Assembly: GCF_000590885.1 (NCBI RefSeq)
Contig: NZ_JFHN01000051.1
Span: 17,322 to 81,321 of the forward strand
Source: Erwinia mallotivora
GTDB taxonomy: Bacteria; Pseudomonadota; Gammaproteobacteria; Enterobacterales; Enterobacteriaceae
Direction: 5' to 3'
DNA: 64,000 nt
The stretch's first letter is position 1, and each line of letters opens with the position of its first letter. The notes beneath the pieces were generated by a model, which worked only from the letters and a program-made list of their open reading frames with translations, did not search any database and was not told the origin of the DNA. Positions 20,584 through 28,561 of this stretch are shown here, piece after piece. The position numbers were made by a program, and so were the translations under genes.

Positions 20584-20754
20584 ATGTCAAAAGTACCACT
20601 CGGAACCACTGGCACTACTGGCGGAACATGTCCTGAAAGTGGAGTATGGACTGTTGTTGGAACTCCTTCAACGACTGCGCCGATTGCAAAAAATAATCGA
20701 TTCCCACCCTATAATGGTAAGTCGGTTACTTGGAAGCTAACCCAGTATGCTTAA
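20584..20754 (+). CDS. Small protein (56 aa) with CPESGVW motif
   Basis: The frame starts MSKVPLGTTGTTGGTCPESG and ends SVTWKLTQYA; it has a well-placed GGAG eight bases before the ATG. The single Cys in CPESGVW and the FPPYNGKSVTWKL ending look like a compact conserved domain: similar C-P-x-S-G-x-W motifs with an FPP...TWKL ending occur, from memory, in small bacterial proteins and secretion-related proteins, but I cannot name the family with certainty. The gene lies 51 bp ahead of the DUF3223-like gene and probably shares its transcript. Confidence 0.65.
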   Translation: MSKVPLGTTGTTGGTCPESGVWTVVGTPSTTAPIAKNNRFPPYNGKSVTWKLTQYA

Positions 20755-20805
20755 TAATTAGTGACCGCATTGCGGTCACTTTCAGCAATTTCAAGAGGAC
20801 AAGAA

Positions 20806-21100
20806 ATGAAATACACCGTGGCAGGAAAGAGCTTTCTTACAAAGGAATTAATTAAGAAAGAGGCTCAGCGCATCCTCAATAAAGGCACAATCGGAAATGC
20901 TGTAAAAGGAGAAGATTATGATTTTTTATTAAGTTTATTTAAAAACCATAGAGTGGGAAGAAAAGAGTCGAGGTGGATTTGAGGAAATTTTCACAGGAAA
21001 AGATTCACATGGCACAACATGCTTTTATTTAAAAAAGGAAAGCGACTTAGAAGATATCTCATTCATACATGCTATTAAATGCATGAAGCCTAATAAATGA
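20806..21100 (+). pseudogene. DUF3223/DeCL-like protein, frameshifted
   Basis: The frame from ATG 20806 (AGAGGA seven bases upstream) reads 58 codons, with a DUF3223-like beginning: YTVAGKSF, then EDYDFLLSLFKNH. After FKNH (about 20950) it runs into unlike sequence and stops at 20982. In the +1 frame the domain continues at once: IEWEEKSRGGFEEIFTG, then TTCFYL and DISFIHAIKC, ending at TGA 21098-21100. The two parts together make about 98 residues, the size of a complete DUF3223 (DeCL) domain. One extra base near 20951-20955 (CATAGAG) explains it. It is a recent single-base mutation, an assembly error or, less likely, +1 frameshifting. The family occurs in plants (DCL, NRPE1 C-terminus) and bacteria with no settled bacterial function. 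Confidence 0.72.
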
Positions 21101-21162
21101 GATACTCAATACTAACCCCTCACATTAAAAATACAGGGGCTAATAATTTGTATAGAAACTCT

Positions 21163-22731
21163 TCACACCCAGCCGTATTTTAGTTTATCATACAAACAAG
21201 CCAATTTTTTAAAGTAAGTTGCATAACTTGAATTATCAGGGTTAATTTTATCAATATTTGCAATAAGAAAATCTCGAGTAACATCAAGATCAATTTTATC
21301 CCAAAGGAATGGAATATAGATCGCAGCTGACTCAGGAGTACAGTGTTCAATTATATATTCAGTATCCTTACCTTTAAATTTTCTTACGTAAGACCGTAAA
21401 TAAGTAGAACACTGGTAACTTTTATCTTGGCGGAGAACCCACTTATCTAGATTAAGAGAAGACCTTTTGTAGTCGTCGAAACTTTCAATATCTACTTCCT
21501 TTAAGTATTTGAAAACAGGTATGTTAGGCGAATGCTTTCCAGCATTAGGAATTACACTATCTAAAATACTATTGGCATGATATTTTTTATTACCTTTTAG
21601 CAAGTCTTCAAATAAGTCCAAATTTCGTATTTGTGTGTACCCGATCATGCCTACTTCGTCTTCTTTTTTCTTTGCGGCTGCTACTCCCACACCAACAACA
21701 AATTCAACATCTTCATGTTTTTCGACCTCATCAATATCTACTACATAGATCTTTTTCTCAGGCTCGTTAGATTGAACTAAATTATAAAGCTCTTCCTTAC
21801 AGTACCTTAGTATTCTTGCTGGTATTTTTCTTTTATTTTCGTCTATGGCCTCATAAATTGGTAAAAAATCATCAGTTCGGATTAACGTAATAGGAATCTG
21901 TACGCCATCAATCGCAGTATAAGTTTCAGAGACTGTTGGTTCTTCGATACCTTCTTCTCGCTGAACAAATATCAAATTATTTCGAAGTTGATGTAGATTG
22001 TCGCTACCAATACATACAGAAATCGCACTAAGTAAATCACTAATATTTTTATCAGAAAGTGAGTAACCTAGAAAAACAACAGGATGCTCAACAAAAATTG
22101 TTATTAGCTTCGCTGCAAGATAAGGATTTTTTAAATTAAAATCCACATAATCATAGTCAGTTAAGACCAGAGACTTAGGTTTATGAGCGCTTCCGTGAAT
22201 TTTATATATTTCGGCAATTGATTGTGGGTTTGAGAAAAGTAATTCGTTCTGCCCAGTATAAACCTTATAGTCTGGGAATAGCTGCTCAAGAAAACAGTCC
22301 CAATTTGTAGTAATAAGACCATCAACATTAAGATTCGACAGCAGATTTATTTCCTGAACATAGGGGCTATCGTTTAATGGTTTTTGAACAGCTTTAGTCA
22401 AAATATCACATATCTCAAAACGCATTGCAGAGGTTTTATCAGTAACTCTCTTACTGAATCTCTCACGACTCGCTGAATACAAATCGTCTGACCACCATTT
22501 ATTATTAAAATCCTCAGCTATGAGTCTTGCTGCTGTAGGGTAAGTGCCATCACCGCTTGAAAGGTAATACTCAAATGGCTTTTTTACAGTGCAAAAAATT
22601 GATAGCAATGTAGCCCAATCAGGCAGCCCTATGTATCTTCTTGAAAATCCAGAACCTACGAATAGGAATGGCCCAGCACTGCGATTATTAAAGATTTCAA
22701 TCAAAGCGGTTTTAAGCTGAAAGTTATTCAT
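21163..22731 (-). CDS. SIR2-like protein, candidate anti-phage NADase
   Basis: The start at 22731 (MNNFQLKTALIEIF) has AGGAA nine bases or so upstream and yields 522 residues; the longer frame upstream begins with unrelated sequence. The N-terminal 280 residues are a SIR2-like domain: FLFVGSGFSRR (NAD-binding loop, 22-32), ITTNWD (about 140), YKIHGSAHKP with the catalytic His (about 178), and VFLGYSLSDKNI (about 222). The C-terminal 240 residues are not recognised; they include a VVGVGVAAAKKK stretch. SIR2-like domains in defence systems (Thoeris ThsA, DSR, SIR2-APAZ) usually degrade NAD+. The gene is alone on its strand and divergent from a membrane-protein gene. Role is inference. Confidence 0.8.
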   Translation of the reverse strand: MNNFQLKTALIEIFNNRSAGPFLFVGSGFSRRYIGLPDWATLLSIFCTVKKPFEYYLSSGDGTYPTAARLIAEDFNNKWWSDDLYSASRERFSKRVTDKTSAMRFEICDILTKAVQKPLNDSPYVQEINLLSNLNVDGLITTNWDCFLEQLFPDYKVYTGQNELLFSNPQSIAEIYKIHGSAHKPKSLVLTDYDYVDFNLKNPYLAAKLITIFVEHPVVFLGYSLSDKNISDLLSAISVCIGSDNLHQLRNNLIFVQREEGIEEPTVSETYTAIDGVQIPITLIRTDDFLPIYEAIDENKRKIPARILRYCKEELYNLVQSNEPEKKIYVVDIDEVEKHEDVEFVVGVGVAAAKKKEDEVGMIGYTQIRNLDLFEDLLKGNKKYHANSILDSVIPNAGKHSPNIPVFKYLKEVDIESFDDYKRSSLNLDKWVLRQDKSYQCSTYLRSYVRKFKGKDTEYIIEHCTPESAAIYIPFLWDKIDLDVTRDFLIANIDKINPDNSSYATYFKKLACLYDKLKYGWV

Positions 22732-22994
22732 ATTTTCATTCCTATCCCTTAACTTTCCATAACTATGACACAAAAAAAACCACAAGAAAATTAATTTAAT
22801 AACATGATTTAGTTGATAAAATACATGTTGACATTTATGATTACTTGACAAGACTATCTATTAAACATTAAAAAAACTGTACTCCGCCCTGGAAAAATCT
22901 TACAACTCCTGAAAAAAGTCTAGTAATTACAGTGTGATAGCTAGTTCACCTTATGCATTTACAATATTTGATATCAATTGTTTATGGAGGAAAT

Positions 22995-23615
22995 ATGAAA
23001 GAAAATGAACAGACAGGAAATGGTCACGTTTCAAATGCAGCACCTAACGATATAGATAAGGTATGCGCAGGAATAGTTACTGCAGAAGGGATTATTGACG
23101 GACTAAGTATTAAGTGTGATGTTCATTTGAAATATGAATGTAATAACACAAAGCAACCACCTGAAGATATAAAATTAAAATCACTTAATCCCTCTAAGTT
23201 GAATTTTTATTTTGCAAGCCTTTTGAGCGCTATGTTTTTGGCAATGGTTGTAGATTTTGTTTTCGATAAAAACAACCATCTAACCTTGTTCTTCTTACCA
23301 ATTGTTGTAGGGTTAATTTTATTTATATTTATTGACCAAAGTCCTACTGCAGATATTAAATATATCAAAAAACTAGTAGATACTGTAACTTTATTATCAT
23401 CCACAATAACCGCATGTATTTTAATTTTTAAAACAGTAGATGTATCTAACCCATATTTGGATCTTATCTATAACTTACAAAACTTAGGTATATTCGGCTT
23501 TTTCATGAAAGCTCTATTGTTTATTTTTCTTTACCTCATAGTTTCTGCTTTTGCAATATCAGCAACAATTAAATGTTGTTTATCTTATAAGGATTACATT
23601 GAACATAAAGTTTGA
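22995..23615 (+). CDS. Membrane protein with four predicted helices, unknown
   Basis: Translation starts at ATG 22995, five bases after a strong GGAGG; the product has 206 residues. The first 75 are hydrophilic and presumably cytoplasmic, then come two hydrophobic pairs (about 80-125 and 140-200). No family is recognised. It is divergent from the SIR2-like gene across 263 bp and convergent with a small membrane-protein gene. Composition is AT-rich like its neighbours. Confidence 0.7.
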   Translation: MKENEQTGNGHVSNAAPNDIDKVCAGIVTAEGIIDGLSIKCDVHLKYECNNTKQPPEDIKLKSLNPSKLNFYFASLLSAMFLAMVVDFVFDKNNHLTLFFLPIVVGLILFIFIDQSPTADIKYIKKLVDTVTLLSSTITACILIFKTVDVSNPYLDLIYNLQNLGIFGFFMKALLFIFLYLIVSAFAISATIKCCLSYKDYIEHKV

Positions 23616-23665
23616 AATTTAGATTCAAAATGACTGTGGCAACGGTAATATTAGTTGCCGCCATT

Positions 23666-23881
23666 TTATTTGAAGTATGGCATAATAAAAACCTTATGCA
23701 CAATCACACTTACTATTGTCACTCCAAAAAGCACTCCAAGTATAATTGCCGAATAATTATAATAATCATGGTCTACATTATATTTAAAAGCGAAAAACAC
23801 TAGTAATAGCAGTGCTATAAAATCTAACACAAGCATCTGATTTATAAAAGCTCTCATTTCTTTGATAATATTGGCACCCAT
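23666..23881 (-). CDS. Small two-helix membrane protein (71 aa)
   Basis: The frame starts MGANIIKEMRAFINQ with AAGG six bases upstream, and has two membrane helices (LVLDFIALLLLVFFAF and AIILGVLFGVTIVSVIV). It is convergent with the 206-residue membrane protein, 50 bp apart. No function is recognised. Confidence 0.55.
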   Translation of the reverse strand: MGANIIKEMRAFINQMLVLDFIALLLLVFFAFKYNVDHDYYNYSAIILGVLFGVTIVSVIVHKVFIMPYFK

Positions 23882-23984
23882 AATAAACCTTATTAGTTAA
23901 TAGTTATATTCTTTAGTTACCACAAGAAATATCAAACATCAAATTTATTCAATGAACTTTCATGGTTATTTATATCTGCAACTC

Positions 23985-24026
23985 AAGCAAGGGCTAACTC
24001 AGCGAAGCTGAGTAGCCTTGCTTTTT
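23985..24026. terminator. Long stem-loop, likely bidirectional terminator
   Basis: AAGCAAGG-CTA-ACTCAGC pairs with GCTGAGT-AG-CCTTGCTT around a GAA loop, with one small bulge, and is followed by TTTTT. It is among the strongest hairpins in the element and lies between the small membrane gene and the mobilization genes. Confidence 0.7.
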
Positions 24027-24150
24027 ATGCCTTACAGTTTAAAAAGGGTAGACCTAAAAGCTTCAGGCTTAAATGAGCGAAATTAATTAACAATGTGTAT
24101 TAGGCATTGAATTTTTTATAATTATACCGATGCAGAACAATTCAAGAAAG

Positions 24151-24198
24151 GTCGAGAGGCCACCTTGCGGCAGCCTCTCCAGTTCCCCATATATGGGG
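24151..24198. other. Hairpin plus perfect palindrome upstream of mob genes, oriT candidate
   Basis: GAGAGGC (24154-24160) pairs with GCCTCTC (24173-24179), and five bases on is the 14-bp palindrome CCCCATATATGGGG (24185-24198). The region 23882-24451 has no credible gene; inverted repeats upstream of relaxase and accessory genes are where an oriT is expected. The nic site cannot be told by eye. Confidence 0.4.
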
Positions 24199-24404
24199 CA
24201 AATTAATAGTTAACTATATAAATTCAAAAATATCATTACGTCGATATCGTTGAAATTACAATTATGTTTTACATCATAATAAAAAATTGTCAATACTAAA
24301 AAACCAATTTCTTAAGTACCAGCATAAAATAAATTTAACTTTAGCATATATATAAATTACCACGCACCACATTGACACAAATTCTATATCATATATAAGT
24401 AATT

Positions 24405-24425
24405 TAAGCATAAGGAAAATGCTTA
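24405..24425. promoter_or_regulatory. Inverted repeat upstream of the mobilization operon
   Basis: TAAGCAT / ATGCTTA, 7-bp perfect arms with a 7-base spacer, lies 26 bp before the ATG of the accessory mobilization gene. Such sites often bind the accessory DNA-binding protein for self-repression; that is inference. Confidence 0.35.
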
Positions 24426-24451
24426 TCTATATAATTAGAAAAGGAGCTTCT

Positions 24452-24838
24452 ATGGATACCACCTATCAACCTCCCCTTGCAGAGAATCTACGTATTCATT
24501 GCGTCAGTGTCAGACTGAATAACTCAGAGCTAAATACTTTGGATCATGAGCGTAAACAATACGCCAAAGGCGAATGGCTTCGTATGTGCTTCATGAAAAA
24601 TCAACCTGTTGTCGTTCCTGAGATCAACAGAACAGCATGGAAAACGTTTGGCGAAATAAACCACAGGCTAAACGAGATTGTTAATCACCTCAACGCGAAG
24701 CAATCATGCAGCCCTCTGACAAAGACAGAACTCTTTGCTGTGAAGCGTCAAATCACTGATCTTCGCTCTCGCCTCATTACAACCGATCTTTGGAGTATCC
24801 CCTCTCATGAAGGGCATGCAGAAGATCAAACGCGGTAA
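24452..24838 (+). CDS. MobC-like mobilization accessory protein
   Basis: The 128-residue product starts at ATG 24452, seven bases after AAAGGAG. It resembles MobC-type relaxosome proteins: an N-terminal ribbon-helix-helix-like segment (VSVRLNNSELNTLDHERK, then GEWLRMCFM) and a helical C-terminal part (INHRLNEIVNHLNA). These proteins bind oriT and help the relaxase nick. It overlaps the relaxase gene by 32 bp, so the two are translationally coupled. Base composition is closer to the backbone than that of the flanking cargo. Confidence 0.75.
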   Translation: MDTTYQPPLAENLRIHCVSVRLNNSELNTLDHERKQYAKGEWLRMCFMKNQPVVVPEINRTAWKTFGEINHRLNEIVNHLNAKQSCSPLTKTELFAVKRQITDLRSRLITTDLWSIPSHEGHAEDQTR

Positions 24839-26048
24839 GAGCTTCGCCGGAGTTGTTTTGTACGCGTTAAAGCCTGGAACTCACCATAAAACTGACCCGG
24901 TGGTCGTAGGGGGGAACATGCTGGGTGCTTCAGCACCTGAACTGATTAATGAGTTCAGCGCTTCTGCTTCACTTCGGACAGACGTTGCAAAAGCAGTGTG
25001 GCACAACTCGCTCCGCCTGCCACAGGGTGAATCCCTCACAGCGAAGCAGTGGGTTTCATTTGCTGACGACTATATGAATCGAATGGGGTTCAGTGAGACG
25101 CACCTGCGCTGCTATGTCATACATGACGACGAGGCCGGCCAGCATATTCATATTATTGCCACCAGAGTCGACCTGGTAGGAGGGAAGCTCTACCTGGGCA
25201 GAAATGAAAATCTGATTAGTACACGGGTAATTCATGAACTCGAGTCAGCACATGACCTGACCAGAACCAAAGGTCCTTCCCCTTCACATAGCCCTTCCCC
25301 TGTCAGGAAGCGTAAGAAGCTATCACGAGGTGAGCAACAGAAAGAGAAGCGCGAAGGTGAGCCAAGCCCCAAGACGTTCCTGCAAAACACTATCGACGAG
25401 CTATTAGCAACTGCCAGTGACATTCCACGCTTTGTTGAAGCACTCCATAAGAACGGTATAACGCCCGTTCCCAATATTGCCAGTTCTGGCCGCATGAATG
25501 GTTTTTCGTTCGAATACTCCGGTATAGCTTTCAAAGCCTCTCAGTTAGGTAAAGCTTACTCATGGGCGACTCTACAAGAGAAGCTCCGCTACGCACCTGA
25601 GCATGACAATCCCCTGCTCTTAGCTTTGAAAGCTTCGGCTAAAGGAAGTACTGAGGCGAGTGAGTCAGTCACAGAGGCTACGAAAGAGGATACTACGCCG
25701 TCATTGACTGCTGCCATGACAGAAGAAGTTACTACGCGTCCTCCACAGCGCGAACATAGAATTGAGACAGCGGAAACCTGCGAAGCACAGACGCCTGCCA
25801 GCACTGTGCTTACAGCACCGGGACAAGCCAACAACAATGGCTACCTCATGACAGCAGTCATAAAGTGGCTACTGAGCATTCCTTACCTTCAAGCCTTTGC
25901 AAAATTGCTTAAAGAGACAGGTAAAACATTTCTCCACAGAAAATCCTCATTTTCCGTTATCAATTCGTTGAGGACAGCTGAACCTGACGTCAAAACTTCA
26001 AACGAAACACCTGAAGACTTTTCAAAAAGCTTATACACGCCTCACTAA
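24807..26048 (+). CDS. MOBP-like relaxase
   Basis: A 413-residue relaxase of the MobA/VirD2 class. The DNA-transfer domain fills the first 170 residues, with the metal-binding H-x-H in GQHIHIIATRVD (about 112-116) and an upstream YVIHDDEAG. The candidate nicking Tyr is Tyr18 (VVLYALKPG). The middle is charged, the C-terminal 100 residues carry a short hydrophobic stretch (VIKWLLSIPYLQAFAKLL) but no primase domain. The ATG at 24807 has GGAG 12 bases upstream; ATG 24816 is an alternative. With no mating-pore genes in the element, transfer would need a helper conjugative system. Confidence 0.85.
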   Translation: MKGMQKIKRGKSFAGVVLYALKPGTHHKTDPVVVGGNMLGASAPELINEFSASASLRTDVAKAVWHNSLRLPQGESLTAKQWVSFADDYMNRMGFSETHLRCYVIHDDEAGQHIHIIATRVDLVGGKLYLGRNENLISTRVIHELESAHDLTRTKGPSPSHSPSPVRKRKKLSRGEQQKEKREGEPSPKTFLQNTIDELLATASDIPRFVEALHKNGITPVPNIASSGRMNGFSFEYSGIAFKASQLGKAYSWATLQEKLRYAPEHDNPLLLALKASAKGSTEASESVTEATKEDTTPSLTAAMTEEVTTRPPQREHRIETAETCEAQTPASTVLTAPGQANNNGYLMTAVIKWLLSIPYLQAFAKLLKETGKTFLHRKSSFSVINSLRTAEPDVKTSNETPEDFSKSLYTPH

Positions 26049-26291
26049 TCAAGCCTCTGAAGAACATCATCTTTCCCGTCTAAGCGCTTCAAAACACAAA
26101 ACAATCGATCGTTTTTACAGATCAATCAACAGCCATATGATAGTCCATACCTATCAAATAAGATCTATCGATCGGTACAAGTGATTTGCTTAAGTTTTGA
26201 GCTTGCTCAAAAATGCCCAGTAAAAGCAGTGACCAATCAGCTAGTTACAGACATGACTACCTTCAACTATTGGTTTTAAAAGGAATTCAAC

Positions 26292-26876
26292 ATGAGCAGC
26301 ATGAGTATGAGAAAACCCTCTTACTTCCGTTCAATCAGAGTGTGGTTCACAATCGGCGTGGCCGTTTTAATCGTCCTCAAAGCAAAATCCACTGACGCTA
26401 TGGGTATGCTTATCCTTTGGTGCATTCCTGCATTTTTCCTTCTGGTAACTGCAGGGATTAGCTACAAACACAAGAAAGACAATGCTTCTACATTCGATTG
26501 CTTCAACGAAGGCAATGACGGCTTCTGGAGCCATGAATTCAACGACTCAAAGCTACTGCTAAGTGAGAAGCAGCAAACTATTACGCTCAAGAATGGTAAG
26601 AACGAAAAAACGTATCCGTTTAGCTCTGTAATCGGTTGGCGATACAATTTGGAATCTGGTGGCTATGACGGGGGATTTGGAACCGGCGCTATCAGACAGC
26701 AAAATCTCAACAACTCAGGTCTTTTCATTGAAGTTAAGGACGTCATGTTTCCCGAATGGCAGATCAGGTTCTATCCGCAAAAAGGGAAGTTTCACCAGGA
26801 CACGGGTTATAAAGATATGGAAATGCAAATTAAACGCTGGTTGAGAGTTCTTTCTCAGGTTATTAACAAGGAATAA
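26292..26876 (+). CDS. DUF4755-like membrane-anchored protein
   Basis: The 194-residue product has two N-terminal membrane helices (about 17-35 and 40-58) and a soluble domain. The ending NNSGLFIEVKDVMFPEWQI resembles DUF4755 proteins, which are found on enterobacterial islands and plasmids; no function is known. AAGGAA lies about 8 bases upstream of the ATG. The lipoprotein gene follows after 3 bp, so the two form an operon. Confidence 0.6.
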   Translation: MSSMSMRKPSYFRSIRVWFTIGVAVLIVLKAKSTDAMGMLILWCIPAFFLLVTAGISYKHKKDNASTFDCFNEGNDGFWSHEFNDSKLLLSEKQQTITLKNGKNEKTYPFSSVIGWRYNLESGGYDGGFGTGAIRQQNLNNSGLFIEVKDVMFPEWQIRFYPQKGKFHQDTGYKDMEMQIKRWLRVLSQVINKE

Positions 26877-26879
26877 ATA

Positions 26880-27260
26880 ATGAAAGCTAAGGTTGCAAGA
26901 GCTTTATTAACTATTATCGTTTTATCCGGTTGTGCGTCAACAGCAGGGAATCAATCAATTAAAAATGAGACGCAGCAAAGTATTGCGTCAAAGATTATGA
27001 AAGGTCGAACTACTAAGCAGGACATTTTGCAGCAATTCGGTGAGCCAACGCGTAAAACCACCGTTGATACTAATGAAGACATGTGGTTTTACTCAATCAT
27101 GAACTCCAATATGTCAGCAACGTCGTATATCCCAATTGTAGGACTATTCTCGAACGGAACTGATATGAAAAGTAAAAATCTGACTATCACATTTGCAGGT
27201 GACAAAGTCGAGAACTGGTCTTTCAGTGAGAGCAACGATTCAGTTCATAACGGACTTTAA
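26880..27260 (+). CDS. BamE/SmpA-like lipoprotein
   Basis: A 126-residue protein with a short signal peptide and lipobox VLSGC (Cys18). The segment KIMKGRTTKQDILQQFGEP is the hallmark of the SmpA/OmlA (BamE-like) fold, which is used in several small envelope lipoproteins beside the true BamE. It follows the DUF4755-like gene by three bases and is followed by a terminator, so the pair is a two-gene envelope operon within the element. It should not be taken as the essential BamE. Confidence 0.72.
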   Translation: MKAKVARALLTIIVLSGCASTAGNQSIKNETQQSIASKIMKGRTTKQDILQQFGEPTRKTTVDTNEDMWFYSIMNSNMSATSYIPIVGLFSNGTDMKSKNLTITFAGDKVENWSFSESNDSVHNGL

Positions 27261-27276
27261 AGAACTCTTAATGGCT

Positions 27277-27306
27277 AAGACCTCGGGTTTAAACCTGGGG
27301 TCTTTT
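27277..27306 (+). terminator. Terminator after the lipoprotein gene
   Basis: An inverted repeat AAGACC...GGTTT-AAACC...GGTCTT with two small internal loops is followed by TTTAGTTTG. It lies 17 bp after the stop. Confidence 0.65.
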
Positions 27307-27373
27307 AGTTTGTGTTAAGCACAGCTTATCGGTTACAATCCTGAAATGTTCTTATGTTTCACGGATAATGGAT

Positions 27374-27700
27374 ATGAATAAACTACAAATCGAACAACTT
27401 TTACGACAGGAAGGGTTCACACCTAAAGAAATTTCCGTGATTCGTCAACATGCTGAGAAAGACGCCTACCCCTATCCTTGGTTGTTATCTCAACTGTCAA
27501 AGAGATTTATTGTTTCCATTATCCTGCTGATCATACTTTTCGCAGGCTTTATCTTCACATTAAGCCATGGTACTCATGAGAGCCTTGTCTCTTACTCGAT
27601 TACGTTTTTAATAGGTTTCGGAATCATGTATGTTTTTGTTCCATTGAAACCTGCATTTAAAGCGTTCAGATTCATGAGAAAGCATGGTCATTCATTATAA
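27374..27700 (+). CDS. Small membrane protein (108 aa), possible DUF4225 partner
   Basis: The frame can start at ATG 27368 or 27374 (MNKLQIEQLLRQEGF). A 40-residue helical hydrophilic N-terminus is followed by two membrane helices (about 45-65 and 75-95). Its 3' end overlaps the 3' end of the convergent DUF4225 gene by 13 bp. Small membrane proteins beside toxin genes are often immunity proteins, so a protective role against the DUF4225 product is possible; the opposite orientation is less usual for such pairs. No family is recognised. Confidence 0.6.
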   Translation: MNKLQIEQLLRQEGFTPKEISVIRQHAEKDAYPYPWLLSQLSKRFIVSIILLIILFAGFIFTLSHGTHESLVSYSITFLIGFGIMYVFVPLKPAFKAFRFMRKHGHSL

Positions 27701-28479
27701 TTATCACTGATTGATTTGATTGCCATGCCGTCGTTATAAACTTCAATAAACAACTCTTTTCTACTCATTTCCTTGATACCGCGAACGTAGTCAGTGTTGA
27801 GGAAGTAGAAAAGTCTCCAAGCCTCCGGTTTCTGAACCAGACGAACAATGCCATACACCGATAGCGCGAGATCCATTGAGCTATAGGCTATCTGTCCGAC
27901 CTTTTGATCAAAGCCCAAAAATTCCGCAGTAGCTACATAGCCCTGCTTCAGCAGCCCTTCGCTATCGCTTTTGCCATAAATCAGATTCTCAACTGATTCC
28001 TGAACACCGTTTAACCCATGGAGAACTAACATTCCGCCAAAAGCCGTTCCAATGATTGTTCCGGTAGCAAGGGAAGCGCCAACGACCGATACTCCGGCTA
28101 TGACCTGCAGACCACTTAGAACTACACCTACTCCATTTATCACATAGCCCCAGATATCTCCCTTCTTGACGAGCTCAACTGACGCATGTACAGCAGCTGT
28201 ACCAGCACGAAGCATTCTGTCCTGAATCGTTAGATATTCATTTTCCTTTTTCAGATTCTGTATGCAGTTCTGGCACTGCTCATCTGAAGATCCTGACCGG
28301 ATTATGTTAAGTTGAGCATTCACAAAAGCTTTGACATCGTCCTGAAACTGCAAGCGATTAAGCCCGTCTTTAAGATAGATAAGAGACAGGTGATTAGCAT
28401 GAGCAAGAAGCTGATTTGCCTCGGCATTAGCCATCGTCAGGAAGTAATCTGCGAATCTGTTCGGTTTCCAGTAGTCCAT
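27688..28479 (-). CDS. DUF4225 protein, candidate type VI-linked effector
   Basis: The 263-residue product matches the DUF4225 family in its C-terminal half (LSVYGIVRLVQKPEAWRLF, TDYVRGIKEMS, IEVYNDGMAIKSI). Residues about 125-170 form a glycine-rich hydrophobic hairpin (INGVGVVLSGLQVIAGVSVV, then TIIGTAFGGMLVLHGL), as seen in membrane-inserting toxins. The N-terminal 100 residues are hydrophilic with a CQNC pair. AAAGGG precedes the ATG by six bases. The gene is divergent from the hcp gene 82 bp away, which hints at a shared control region and at delivery by type VI secretion. That link is inference. Confidence 0.75.
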   Translation of the reverse strand: MDYWKPNRFADYFLTMANAEANQLLAHANHLSLIYLKDGLNRLQFQDDVKAFVNAQLNIIRSGSSDEQCQNCIQNLKKENEYLTIQDRMLRAGTAAVHASVELVKKGDIWGYVINGVGVVLSGLQVIAGVSVVGASLATGTIIGTAFGGMLVLHGLNGVQESVENLIYGKSDSEGLLKQGYVATAEFLGFDQKVGQIAYSSMDLALSVYGIVRLVQKPEAWRLFYFLNTDYVRGIKEMSRKELFIEVYNDGMAIKSISDNYNE

Positions 28480-28561
28480 GACTGACCCTTTATGTCATTA
28501 TGTTTATCTATAAGTTTATTTAATCAGATAAGTTTGCTGAGTTAAAGAAAAAGGACCAATC

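Noticed and set aside
23612..23803. 63-codon frame in the plus direction
   Set aside because: Shadow of the minus-strand 71-aa membrane protein, which has the better start signal.
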